Part shown: positions 22,974 to 34,325 of the stretch, piece by piece
Position numbering within the stretch: position 1 is the first letter of the stretch
How the letters are laid out: the number at the start of each line of letters is the position of its first letter
NCBI GenBank assembly: GCA_033980235.1
Contig: CM067077.1
Coordinates: forward strand, 11,632,102-11,696,101
Source: Diadema setosum
Lineage: Eukaryota; Echinodermata; Echinoidea; Diadematoida; Diadematidae
DNA: 64,000 bases
Direction: 5' to 3'
Notes under the pieces: generated by a model
Databases searched by the model: none
Seen by the model: the letters and a program-made list of their open reading frames with translations, nothing else
What the model was told of the DNA's origin: nothing
Position numbers and translations under genes: made by a program

Positions 22974-25938
22974 AATGGAGCTGAAGCATATAATGGCATT
23001 TTAAGGTATACACAGTCTGCATTAACAGACGTCAAGTCCACGTAACAATGATACAAGAACATTTTTCTTGTATTTTTGAAATGTCCAATATGGTACATGT
23101 AACCAGATCTTCCTTCATTGTTTAAAAGGAATCATGCATATTGCAATGTAAAGTCTAACAGTGGTATTGTAAACAAAATGTGCAATTGCAAGTAATTCGC
23201 CTGGCATTGTTTGTTTCGTCTTGTGTTGTTTTGTTTTGGGTTGTTGTTTTTTTATTTTTATTTGATATTGGTATCTTAATTTCATTGTGCAAAGAAACCA
23301 AAATCCCCCATTCATAACAGTAAAACCATGTTCTGGGGAAGAAAGTGACACATAAAGCTATTCTTTCGTTATTATTATTTTTATAATTATCATTATTATT
23401 AGTAGTAGTAGTAGTAGTATTGTTATTGTTATCATTATCATTATTATTGCTGTTATTATTATTATTATTTGCAAACAAATATGTTTCGAAATGGTCTGTT
23501 CACAATCACACTCTGCATTTTTTTTTCAGAATGTAATAGTAGGAAAAACATGAAGACAATACCAGAGAAGAATGTACAGAAGAACTGAAAGTTTGTTTAG
23601 ACTTTCTAACAAATTTGACTTTGTTAATAAGCAACAGTGCTGCATTTTTAAAGACAATGATACAACTCATTTCTTTTCCAGTGTGGCCAAACTATAGGTG
23701 TACAGTAGAATCGAGTGCCGTCCACAAGCATAACGTACAATATTTTCAGAGGTATAGATTCTTTACTTTTTTCCTTTTAATGACAAGTTGCTTTTCTGAG
23801 CATGTAGATGTTACAAACAAGTCACATATTTATACAAAAGTTTTATTATCATTATTGTTGTTGGTATTATTATTATCATTACTGTTTATCGTTATTATAA
23901 TTATCAATATTACAGCAGTTTACAGCAGGTTTTGTGTGTGTGTATGTGTGTTTACATGGGGCTTAATGTAAAAAAAAGAAGCTGAAAATGCATTGCACAA
24001 ACGTTAAGTGTTCAAACTGTATGATAGTACAGCTATGATGCCAACAAACAACGGCTGTACTCCTGTTTGGTAGAACTTCATCTGGTAGAATATTTGACTA
24101 TGTAATATTTAAGTTGTAGGTGTGAAAGGGAATATTCAACACATAACTGAAATGGACATTGTATAATTACTGCGTAGCATAATGTTTGTATCTTACTGTG
24201 CGCGTGTGCCATACAAGTTGAACAATCATGTCTATCGTCACCTGTACGGACAGATCACGTACGGAGGGGGGGGGGGGGGGGGGGGAGTTGAATAATATGA
24301 CACCTAAAAAAGAGGACAATCACATTCTCGATATCGGGTTTCCCTCTGTATAAGGGTCATGCCTCTACAATCAAGGTACATACACATGTACAAACAATAG
24401 AAAGAAAAAGAGTTTTGGTAAAATTATCTTGAGAGAAGAAAAGGTTGAGGTAACAATATCAGTATCTGTCTTTTTTGAAATGCGGATTCACTGTGTTTTT
24501 CTCATTATGACCTTTCAGTGTTCTTTGATGTCTTACCATGGCATCCTTGATTGCTGTTGTGTGCATATAGGCCTATGAACAGTAGTGAAATTAAGTGTAA
24601 ATGCACACACGTTTTTTGTTACGATTCCATATCATGTTTTCAATATTTGCCTGTACACTTTGATTCCGATGCAAATGCACAGATCTACGGCACATTCATG
24701 CACATCTCTGCCAATGAACGGAAATCTTCCACCGCCCATAAGGCCACTTGGGCACTATTTTATACACAAGTTATTATTTTTCTAAGTTTTTCATGGAGTG
24801 TCAGAATGGTCTATCCACATTTGTCTTTGTTTTGGGGTTTTGTGATGGAGAAAAATATAAACTGTATATATATTCAGGTTATACTGTACTTTGTAATGTC
24901 ATCGACTATGCCCTACTGGATTGTTTCATTGTTTTGATATTATGCTGTTATCATTTTTTTTTTTTTTCAGCATGTCCTGGCTGGTCATAATATTATGAGT
25001 TCTTGTTGTAAACTTATGTGTATATGACATTTGCTTGTGTGAAGGTGCTATTACAATAAGAAAACAAAAGAGATTATGTTTCTTCTCTCTCTCTCTCTCT
25101 CCAAGATTGCAGTTTGTTTGTTTTTGTTTTGTTTTATGGAGTACAAAATACAATACACATACTGTCATACAAATGTAAATGTGACTGCTCAGCTCAAACC
25201 CACAAAAAGAGGCCAAAACAAATTCCCACATTTCTACATCACTTAAAGGATTAAGTTCTACATTTTAAAATGATACATAACTTTTAAACTGGACCATCTT
25301 GACTGACATAAGATGGAGTTGGGATGGACCGTGTAATAACAATGGAGAAAACAGGATTTGAAGACAAAGGTCACTGAGGCATGCTGTGCAGATGTACCAA
25401 CGAAAATTATTATGCATTCTATTCCCAAGTGAAAAGCAACGCCTGTCTGAAGAGGTATTGCCACGAAAAAAAAAAAAATGCTAATTATTTCACTGTCCAT
25501 TTTGTTTTACGTAAGCCATCAAATTTTGACAGAAGGTAAGGACAAGATACATCTCAAGACAAACTGAAAATTTCAGTATATGTCAACCAAAATGACATAT
25601 GTTGTCCCTTTACAGAGAATCCTAATTTGCAACTTTGTGGGTTTTTAGCTGAATGGCCACATATTATGGAATATGTTACACAAAGAATCTGTTACTGATA
25701 AAGGAAACTTTGGTGTGCAAGAGTGTTGATGGAACGATGATCAAATTTATTCAGATTATAGTACATTCAAATTAGTGTATAATGTATCAAGAAAAAATAA
25801 ACATGTATGGATTTATGTCTGCAATACATATCAAAACCCTATACGATTGTTGCATAAAATAAATACACTGTACACTACCATATTGATTCTGTATCATGCC
25901 ATTGCACATGAATACCATGAATTGGTAAAATTGAATTA
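22974..25938. other. Convergent intergenic spacer, no gene found
   Basis: Holds an ATT/ATC microsatellite at 23361-23473, a second at about 23838-23910, a run of twenty G at 24266-24285 and a CT run near 25085. ORFs here are driven by the low-complexity tracts. No spliced exon could be supported. Confidence 0.6.
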
Positions 25939-26121
25939 CAGCGGAAACTTGATATAAAGAGATCTGACATAACAAAGTCCATGATATAACAAACTAATTT
26001 CTCCAGTCCTAATTAATTTATTTCCCTTGTTGCACTGTTAATTGACAATTGATAACAAAATATCTGATATAACGAACAAATTGTCTTGATCTAAGGATCT
26101 CATTACACTGAATTTCCACTG
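25939..26121. mobile_element. TA-flanked MITE, CAGCGGAAACTT family
   Basis: Ends cagcggaaacttgatataa and gaatttccactg lie between TA dinucleotides. Internal words gatataacaaa repeat. About 183 bp. It sits 16 bases from another TA-flanked MITE (26138-26346). Confidence 0.65.
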
Positions 26122-26137
26122 TAATGGAAAGTACATA

Positions 26138-26346
26138 CTGTAAAAGTGGATATTTTCGCGCGACTAATTTTTCGCGGCCGGCTCGGTAAGAAGAGTTTGG
26201 CATGTTTTTAATTCTGTGGAATCAAGACAGTAAGTACAGGAACATATGACAAGCACAATTATCTATGGGCTTTTATTTTCGTGCTAGTTTCTGGTAGCGC
26301 GAAATGTGCGAAAATTTCAACATTGCGAAAATTTCCACTTTTACAG
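26138..26346. mobile_element. TA-flanked MITE, CTGTAAAAGTGG family, copy 1
   Basis: Terminal inverted repeats ctgtaaaagtggatattttc and gaaaatttccacttttacag with flanking TA; CpG-bearing tttcgcg motifs inside. A second copy at 49622-49830 is highly similar along its whole length. Confidence 0.85.
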
Positions 26347-26617
26347 TAATACCTCAACCTCACATTGGAATAGTTTCTCATACCTCAATAATCTTTGGAC
26401 TAACAAAGTATCATGCATTAAGAGCCATATATTGCAAAAGAAATTTATGCATACCAGCATACACTAAAATGATGGGAATGTTTATGGAAGACAACTCTTA
26501 TCTTTGCACTTGAGCCACTGGAATGGACAAGTAGGAGATATTCATCTCATCGCTAGATGTTGCAATTGGGTCTAGGGCACTTACCCCCTGGGGAACTACC
26601 CCGGACCCTCCCTGTGG

Positions 26618-26715
26618 CCCTAATCTTAATCCTAATCCTGAACCTAATCATAACCCTAACCCAGACTGCTAATCCTAATCCTAACCCTAACCCTAATCTT
26701 TACTCTAACCTTACC
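26618..26715 (-). repeat. Interstitial telomere-like CCTAA repeats
   Basis: Degenerate array of cctaatc, cctaacc and ccctaaccc, i.e. the complement of TTAGGG-type telomere sequence, over about 100 bases. It is too diverged to be a recent telomere insertion. Confidence 0.6.
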
Positions 26716-26739
26716 ATCAAGCAGTATTTAGCAGGGGGA

Positions 26740-27394
26740 TAATTGCCCGGATATCGTTGCAAACATATTACTTCACACATACTCATACATCTAACACTCG
26801 TCCAAAAGCTCTGGATACAGCTTTAGGGACACAATGTGTAGATAACTAGCATGTGATTGCATGGGATGTAATACTGTAGTTGAAAACATTACGGAGACAC
26901 AAAGTGTGTCCTCAAAGTCATGTTTAATATTCAAAGTGACTATGAGCCTGCAATGTCTCCGAAAAGCTGGATATATCTACATTCTAGATCACATTTCTGC
27001 TCTTATTCTTATCATTATCTTTGTCATTATCACTTGGATCATTACTCTATGATTGTTATCAAAATAAATATACATGTATATATAGTTGTTGTTTTTTTTT
27101 TTGGCATAAACATGCTTACTTGCAATAAACAGAGGTGAAAATGTTGCAAGTCAAAGAAAACAGGCACTTGAAAAAAAGAAAGTGAATAATATCAACAATA
27201 TGCGAGTCAAATATTAACAACATTAAAGCTTTCTCTATATTGCAGATAGATTTAACCTCTCCCTGTTATGACTAAAACGTGACATATATTAACTTCAAAG
27301 CAAAGTCTTGAAAACAAAGTCAAGAAAGTAAACAATGCTATCTAATATACAACTCGGTACAAACAAGTATTTATATGCATGAAAGTTAATGGTC
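26740..27394. other. Spacer downstream of SELENOJ, nothing recognised
   Basis: AT-rich sequence with short TTATC/ATTA runs. It may hold the end of the SELENOJ 3' untranslated region. No ORF with family signal. Confidence 0.5.
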
Positions 27395-27485
27395 TCTACT
27401 TCAAATCAGCAACTCCCAGCCAAGGGAATAGCAGTTATAACAGTTTCCTTTCCAAGCTGTGTCATCCTGCCAGAGGTTTTGTACA
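27395..27485 (-). promoter_or_regulatory. Candidate SECIS element of SELENOJ
   Basis: Read on the minus strand, ATGA (27465-27462) is followed by ten bases, then AA (27451-27450), then an apical loop of about 24 bases. The 3' strand (ttggctgg) pairs with cagcttgg and is followed by GA (27415-27414), giving the G-A/A-G core of a SECIS. Flanking ggcag and ttgctg can form the lower helix. It lies about 390 bases past the stop codon, on the right strand and in the right place for recoding the upstream TGA. Caveat: an AATAAA at 27618-27613 lies between stop and SECIS, so that signal must not be the one used. Helix II has one bulge and one T-T mismatch. Confidence 0.6.
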
Positions 27486-27858
27486 CAACACTTCATTAAC
27501 ACTGTGATACTGCTGGCCAATTGGGTGTGAATCGAAGATTTGTGTAGGACCATTACTGGATGAATGGTTAAGTTGTAATGTTGTGGACATGTGCTCACTT
27601 GTTGTTTTGTTTGTTTATTTGTTTTATCTATGCATTCAGCTTCAAAATATTTTTGGTCTCCTCCATGACTGCAACAAGAACAGAACGAACAAAGAAACAA
27701 ACAAACAAACCGCAAGATAAAATATAACAACCTTCATTACTTCTGGTGAGCAGTCAAATCGTACAACAGCATTTGCCCATAGAATCTGTGACGAAAGGCA
27801 TGGCCATGATGGTTGGACTCATGCATGATGTAAGGAGGTGTTTGTGAGTAAACCCTCC

Positions 27859-27963
27859 CTACAGCTTCCCTCTCAGTTCAGCCAGCTGCTGGCTCTCCCG
27901 GAGAGCTCTGGGATAGTTGATCGTCTTTGCACACCAGTCACTGGGAACGCTGTTCAAGCCATT
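27859..27963 (-). CDS. SELENOJ: SELENOJ exon 7 and stop
   Basis: Acceptor ttgatgcag. Reads NGLNSVPSDWCAKTINYPRA, then LRESQQLAELRGKL and TAG. GL--VP--W--KT--YP is the usual C-terminus of SelJ. Normal TAG stop, not a readthrough codon. Confidence 0.88.
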   Translation of the reverse strand, partial: NGLNSVPSDWCAKTINYPRALRESQQLAELRGKL

Positions 27964-30900
27964 CTGCATCAATTGGAGAGAACATAGCAAAGAGAATTAT
28001 CCCACTACTCCCTGATTTAGGGGAAACAGTCTGAATGCATCAACACAATGGGATTAACTTCATAAAGAAAAAGGGTTAAGTAAATGCATCATTGTATAGG
28101 TACATTTTGCAGCACAAAGTCTAATAACTTGATATTCATACAAGCCTACAACTTCCACGAAGCTCTCAATTCAAAGCTTACATTTCTGTGCAATAAGCTT
28201 CATATACAGTGGACCGCAATATCTCTATACAAAAATGTATTCACTTTACAGGCTTTAAAGGCATAATTTACCATTTGCAGATGAAACAAAAATCCAGCAT
28301 TAGTGCTTCAAAATAGTTCTAACATGTGAGTTAGGAGTAGAAAAAAACAATGTAAATAATTTAACCAGTATAATCAACGTTAAGTATTGTTAAATATACA
28401 AAATGTGAATAGTTATAATAAAAATGTTTCCAGACTAAGCCGTCTACAGTTATGGTTTCATGAGAAAAATAATGATATCTCCTTATATTTTAGGCTTTGT
28501 TGCAAAAATTTTATATGGCAGGATGTTCTGTGATACAACTGACCTGCATTGTCATATGCACGAAACGTGATATCTTAAATAATAATTTTTAACCCGTTGA
28601 GGACGAGTCCCGAGTATACTCGGGCAAGTGTCTATGGGAAATGCGTGTTGTAGCAAAATCAAACCGTCCTCAACGGGTTAAATCACTGCTCCCAAAGGTA
28701 AACAGGACCTTTAAGCTTTATTTTGTCACATTGTACATCAAATAATACTAAGCCATAATGCAGGGAAGGTACCCCCAAAATACAACAGTTCCTTGACTGC
28801 AACAAACATACATAGGATTTTTGAAACACTGAACAAATTTTAATACATTGTACATGCTTCTTCCCCTGAATATATGCACACTATAGTTGTCAAGCATCTT
28901 ATTACCTGGTACTCCATCTCAGCCATACTGTGCTAATGCACCAAGTTATCTTGAGGATGTAATATACGAAGAATTTTCAGAACAAATTTATTTCACCTTC
29001 CTACAGGAGTGTGGGGCGCTTGTACACTTTTAATGAGTTTTTGTATCCCATCAACCCAAGCATTAGTCCCATGGGTCTTTTATTTTTCACTTGAAATATC
29101 AATATAAACGATTTGTCCTTTCCCCTACACTTTGCCCCTTGGGGGCTGTTAAAAGAGTACATGTATAAATCCCATGAGACCAGTACCTAAAAAAGCTACA
29201 TACATTTTCATCAAATGGGAAATTCATGATAATGGCAGGCTTTATAATAATGCAGATACATGTACCTGATACACAACTTTGTGTAACACCCATGTGTGGG
29301 ACAGTCACACCCGACAAACGTTAATGATTCCACTCCATTCCTTCATCGCAAAAGAGCAGGGTGCATACCTCGGTGAAGTGGTATGCCCTAAGTACATACA
29401 GTCAACCTTGCCTATGTCAAATCTATTTGAACTGAAGAAATAGCTTCAACTTAGAGAACATTAGACTCACGAGGGATTAAAATAAATGCAAAAAAAAAAT
29501 GAAAAAAAATGAAGAAGAGCAGGACATGAAAAGACCTTTGTCTTAGGTGATCATTTGACTTATGCGAGGTCAACTTAAGGCAAGGTTTAACTGTAGTTAC
29601 CCTACGTAAGACCAACTAGTGGAGGTATAAATGCGGGCTATTCCGTCATCTTGTCAGATGGAAAATGGGAACACAAAAACTCACTCTGGCTGCTAGGCAC
29701 GCTCCAATGAAAGCGGAGCGACTGGCGTTACAGCCCCCTGCACGCATAGTGGTGCGGATCCCCTCGACAAAGTCAGTACTGTTGAGGAGTCCGTGCACAG
29801 CGGACTGGAACGCCCCAGGCAAATCTGTCATTTTGATGAAACAAATAATAATCAGCATCAATACGAGCTCCTCTGTCACTTCTTACAGCTAATCAACACT
29901 CAAGTTGCATTCGCTTAAAATAAACTTATTTTCATCATAGCTTTAACACGAGTCAGTGTAGGAAAAATGATTAATCGCCAGTCTTGATTGAATTATGTTT
30001 AAAGCTAATTAAAGGATATTTTTTTAATAGCTATTATGTTGGACATACAAAGCCTTCACTGTCATAAGATATTCACTAATCACTTACAGTTAATGGTGTG
30101 ACAGAGATACCTATGATATCCTTTAGACTCGCTATATAGCCATGGGATAAAGATGGGTAAAGAACAGATGACACTTCATTAAATTTTGGAAATTCAATTA
30201 TTCATTTGCTGTTCTGAGTAAAGTTTTATTTTGTCTTGTTTGAGGTTTTCTTTTGTTTTCTTGTCACCTACTTATTTTGAAAGGCTTTCTAATAGAACAT
30301 CTAGTATACCACCATCACTTTAACATTATCACCCTTGTCATAATTACTGTTGCTCCTAGCATCTATACAAGTTATACCACATATTACTACAACTTCTTCT
30401 GCTATTACAATTCTTACAATAAGCTTAAACAGAAGTAAATGGTGGCTGAAGTTGAGGGGAACAAATGGTTGGAGTTCCTCTCTGCCACAAAGTACACAAT
30501 ATGCAAATTTGTTTTGGATCTGGTTCACTATGCATATTTTTTTTCTCACCTAGCTGATCACTGACCATTTTGCTACTGTACCTAAAACAAGATTTTTCTC
30601 CATAATTTCATGGAGGTTACTTGTATGGTGATGGCATTTTGTTACTGAGGTGAGCCTCTCTCCTTCATTCACCTCAGTTGTTCTTGAACAGTTTGGTGGC
30701 TGCAGCAAAATGAGGGACAGACTCATTCTGCCTGACATTCTCCAGGAAACCAATGATGGCCCGGTCCAAGGAATGGGCGTTGGATCGCTGGGGATTTCGC
30801 AGCTCCTTCAACACCGACTCCACCGCGTTACTGTCGCTGCCATGGAGTATGTAGTGCTCCACGATTCTTTAATTAACAGAGTTGGGAAGAAGGGAATAAA

Positions 30901-33403
30901 CCAAGGCATGTAGGTCACTTGAAATGGCAACCATTGACTTTGGCACCAAGCATTTGAACAAGATGATGAGAGAGTTTTTCAACTGCTCGACAAGCATTTG
31001 ATAAGTTTTATCACTTAAAGGACAAGTTCATGTGTGCTACATGTATGTCATGTTATCACCTTCACCAATGAAATCAAAGTCATGTTTCATCACACAATGA
31101 GAAATGATATGAATCTATGTAAATGCAATTCACTGATTTTTACATGCTTGTTAACCTGTTAAAGCCTAGTCCAAAGAATAATTGGGCAGGTGCCTATAGC
31201 AAAAGTGTGCTATAGGAAAATCATCTCTCCCCAGTGGTCTAACAGTGTCAAAGAACATCTACACAAAACTGACCTTCAGATAAGGACAGGAAAAAAGAAT
31301 CAAAAGCAACAGAAATAGACAGAAGTGACAGAAATTAGCTACTCATTATTGTGTGCAGTACCTGGCAGCAACCAGACTGTGCACAATGGCTTCATCAGCT
31401 GTCATGGTAACAGAGACAGCCTCCTCCACTTTGTCCAGCATCTCCGGTCTGCCTGCATAGAGGGCTGCTACAGGGACAACTTGGATGATGGCGTGCATAT
31501 CCTTACTCCTCTCACTTCCTGAAAGAGAAAGAGAGTGTTTGAAGGGAAAAGGCTTAGAGAAAGGAACTTTACATGTTGCTACAGTAAACCATAAACATCT
31601 TCTTTTAGTGATCACACCTTTCCAGAACAACTTGATAAATTTAGCTTGATTTCTTATGCTGCTACTGCATTGTCTTTGTCTTTGCCTTGCATTACCATCA
31701 AATGACAGTTGTTAATTGAAATGAAGTTACACAAATCTACATATAGAGTGGGGTTAACTATCCATATAATCAATTTGGTTATTCCAGAACATTCATGCCC
31801 GTAGAGTGTGAGACAATCTCTACTGATTATTCGAGAACATTCCATGCCTGTTTAGACTAAGAAAAAATCTCTACTGACCTGTTTCCTCCATGCCAGCTTC
31901 ATATTTCTTCATGAAGTCCTTGATGACCTGGTTGCGCCACGCCGCCTGGATGGGGAAACCCTTGCGCACGCCAGACTTCATGACATATTTGGCATTCGCT
32001 GAATCCTCGTACTCGGTGTCTGGGCCAAAATATCGGTATTGCGTCTTTGCAAAGTCTTTGGTGTCTAGCCCTGTTGGAAAAAGCATCAGTCAGAAATCTG
32101 TAAAATCAGATAGATAGCAAAAAATGGTCTCTTGGACATTCTATTCTTTCAGATCTCTTCTTGTTTGATTCTTTCTATTTATTTTTTTATCCTGCCCTTG
32201 GTTCATATAACGGTATTTCACACATACATTATTCTTTAGACCTTGTGAACTGAAATATATTAATTTTTTGCTATTTATCAAGAAGCTCTGACCTAAGTCA
32301 GCTTGGGACATCAACTGAACTCTATAGGAACTGCAATGTCTGCCAGGTATGCATTCTGGCTTGTCTTAAACTATCCTCAGCAGCTTGCTTGCTTGCGACT
32401 ACAATGTAGGGTTAGCAAGGTGAAAGAAGACTGCTCACCTCCACACCTGACCAGTGATTCAAGCAGTGCCAGGGTCTGGTCCCCATAACATGTGTTCTTG
32501 CCAGTCTCAATGCAGTAGAAGGGATTAGCCGATGGCACTCGGAACTCAGGATTCTCAGAGCGGCTCAGCACATCCTTCAGTTTGTTGAGATTGTAGATCC
32601 AATGGATAGGCTGAGCTGCATTCAGAGAAAAAGACACATGATCATGTTTGAACTTCTTCTTGCAAACAGCCAACACTAATATAATTCATACAGTAATCAA
32701 AAAGGTAAGATGGAGAGTTTTCATTACACAATTGTTCTTCTGCAATCTATTTGATCCAAGCATTCTGCACAAACTGAAGGTTAAGTTAGACATGTGAGAT
32801 TTTCCTTAAGAAAACAATTCACATTACAATTATGTGCATTACTTTGGCCCAATACATTACAATGTGTGAAACAATGAGTATTACAAGGGAATCAAATCAT
32901 CATCCTCCACACTGCCATGTAATTTCAACTACAAGGAAAATTCATCCAAAAGCTGGCAATGAAATTCACTAAAATCAGTCTTTGGGCATCCCCCCCCCCT
33001 TATTTTTTTATTTATTTTTTTTTTTGCACCATACACAGGATTACATAGGGTATCACCACTTTGGCCCCCCCCCCCCCACTTTTTTTACCCCAGAAGTGGC
33101 ACTAGAAAGAGAATGAAACCTTGAAGTGTGAGCGTGGTAAGGCCTTTTGTTTTTTGCGCTGAAGGCCTCTTTTTTTTCTTTTTTTTTTTCTTTTCCTTTT
33201 TTTGCTTGTTAGCTGATGAAACCCGGAAGTCCCCCCCCCCCCTCCCACTTTTGAAAACATGGTGCCAGCCATGTTGATAGCTTTTAGTGTACAACTGTAC
33301 CTTGGTTATTTCCCTGGTAGCCGTGGCACAACAGTTTGCACAAAAAAAAAAAAATGCATATTTACACTTTTATCTTTTTTCCCATCAAATGCAATGTGAA
33401 TAC

Positions 33404-33440
<37 letters not shown>

Positions 33441-33590
33441 ATATGTTTTTCCAGACTGTCTTCCTCTCCTTCCCTTTGACAATCCTTCCCCTCGATCCTC
33501 AACCAAAAGAGACTAACCGGCTGCATCTCCTACAAGAGCACCAACAATAGCTGCTATTGCCCTCTGGTTCACCACATCAGCTGCTGCCAT
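27859..33590 (-). CDS. SELENOJ: Selenoprotein J (J1-crystallin-like, ADP-ribosylglycohydrolase fold)
   Basis: Seven exons, all GT-AG with matching phases, give 345 residues from MAAADVVNQR to ELRGKL. The family fold is that of ADP-ribosylglycohydrolases: N-terminal GALVGDAAAQPIHWIY, middle NTCYGDQTLALLESL, C-terminal AGGCNASRSAFIGACLAA and GLNSVPSDWCAKTINYP. SelJ proteins are related to jellyfish J1 crystallins and occur as selenoproteins in ray-finned fishes and sea urchin; their function is unsettled and a structural role has been proposed. Here codon 264 is TGA, in frame, between FKNN and DLPGAFQS, where reading continues after a phase-1 splice. I read it as selenocysteine, supported by the SECIS candidate downstream. 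If TGA were a stop, the conserved last 81 residues would be lost although they are intact. The ATG at 33590 has a G at +4 and opens directly on the conserved N-terminus. Confidence 0.9.
28262..28714 (+). repeat. Dispersed repeat family R1, copy carrying an 85-bp insertion
   Basis: Collinear with 10893-11262; interrupted at 28593-28677. Lies in SELENOJ intron 6 (between exons 6 and 7). Confidence 0.8.
28593..28677. mobile_element. 85-bp piggyBac-like micro-MITE
   Basis: Thirteen-base inverted ends cccgttgaggacg / cgtcctcaacggg flanked by TTAA on both sides (28589-28592 and 28678-28681). The homologous copy at about 11215-11235 shows a single TTAA without insertion. A palindrome cccgagtatactcggg sits inside. 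TTAA targets and CCC ends are typical of piggyBac. Confidence 0.85.
29399..29593. mobile_element. TA-flanked MITE, CAGTCAACCTTGCC family
   Basis: Ends cagtcaaccttgcctatg and ggcaaggtttaactg between TA dinucleotides; 195 bp. It lies 92 bases past SELENOJ exon 6. A related right end (ggcaaggtttactg) occurs near 40830-40845 without a clear partner. Confidence 0.7.
29685..29824 (-). CDS. SELENOJ: SELENOJ exon 6
   Basis: Acceptor aaaatgacag, donor gtgagt. Reads DLPGAFQSAVHGLLNS, then IRTTMRAGGCNASRSAFIG and ACLAAR. GGCN-SR-FIGAC is the family counterpart of the metal-binding loop of true ADP-ribosylglycohydrolases, without its aspartates. Confidence 0.9.
30673..30866 (-). CDS. SELENOJ: SELENOJ exon 5, ends in the Sec codon
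   Basis: Acceptor ttaattaaag, donor gtgaat. Reads RIVEHYILHGSDSNAVESVL, then HFAAATKLFKNN followed by TGA and one G. The only GT donor available lies one base past the TGA, so the recoded codon is the last complete codon of the exon. Confidence 0.85.
30674..30676 (-). other. SELENOJ: In-frame TGA, predicted selenocysteine codon (Sec264)
   Basis: TGA on the minus strand at 30676-30674, preceded by KLFKNN and followed across a phase-1 intron by DLPGAFQS. Fish SelJ is recalled to carry Sec in this part of the protein, just before a PG-FQ motif (memory, not verified here). Confidence 0.8.
31362..31518 (-). CDS. SELENOJ: SELENOJ exon 4
   Basis: Acceptor ctctttcag, donor gtactg (phase 2). Reads DMHAIIQVVPVAALYAGRPE, then VEEAVSVTMTADEAIVHSL. 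A helical core of the ADP-ribosylglycohydrolase fold. Confidence 0.9.
31879..32070 (-). CDS. SELENOJ: SELENOJ exon 3
   Basis: Acceptor ttccaacag, donor gtcagt. Reads GLDTKDFAKTQYRYFGPDTE, then KGFPIQAAWRNQVIKDFM. YRYFGP and WRN-IKDF match the family. Confidence 0.9.
32439..32615 (-). CDS. SELENOJ: SELENOJ exon 2
   Basis: Acceptor gaatgcag, donor gtgagc. Reads AQPIHWIYNLNKLKDVL, then PSANPFYCIETGKNTCYG and DQTLALLESLVRCG. QP-HW-Y and CYGDQ are signature words of the SelJ/J1-crystallin group. Confidence 0.9.
33518..33590 (-). CDS. SELENOJ: SELENOJ exon 1
   Basis: ATG at 33590-33588, 24 codons plus one base (MAAADVVNQRAIAAIVGALV then GDAA), donor gttagt. GALVGDAA is the conserved N-terminal loop of the family. 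A 5' untranslated exon further right is possible but not identified. Confidence 0.85.
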
Positions 33591-34294
33591 GACGACTGAT
33601 TACTTGCAGTACTGATCCATCTATTATGAAATATATAATATACATAACATGTGTTAAAAATTAATAACAAACATTAGATCCTGGGTAGCTTGCAATTCCT
33701 TGTACCTTGAGTTCATCACTTCTGATTGAGCTGCTGGGAACTACAACTTTTGAAGCATAACTAGGGGTTCAAGAAGATTGAATTAAATTTTGGTAATATC
33801 ACATGACTTGATCAGCTGAGGGCTGCAGATTTGAAGACTGTATTACAGTAGTCCGTACATGTTCTATGTATCTGGCAAACCCATTCCAGAGCTTTCCAAC
33901 TTCCGGGAATTTATAAAACAATGAATGCACTCATGATCATGGATTTTTTTTCCCACTCAATCTCTCGCTTTTACTTTGAAACAGAGGCCAGTAAGATTGG
34001 GCAATCAAGGACTCATAGAGCTGCCTCATTCTGTCACTGACTGTGCAATAATCTCAGTTACAGCAGTAGTTTTGTTTTTTTGTTTTTTTAGTCTGAACTG
34101 AAATCAAATTGTATCATTGAAACTAGCCTGCTCCCAAAGAAAAAGAGCCAAAAACTCCTTACAGATCAGAGTTTGTTTGCTTTTTCTACTTTTTCTCTCA
34201 CAAACTCAGGGAGTTGACAGTCATGTCCAGAGCTTACCAGAGGTCAACGGGTTGGGCTAAATTCCAATAAATAAAACCTTGGCAAAAAGACCAC

Positions 34295-34325
<31 letters not shown>

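Noticed and set aside
23155..23478. Asparagine-rich minus-strand ORF
   Set aside because: Translation of an ATT/ATC microsatellite.
30674..30676. Reading the SELENOJ TGA as a pseudogene stop
   Set aside because: All exons on both sides are intact, phases match and a SECIS-like structure lies downstream.
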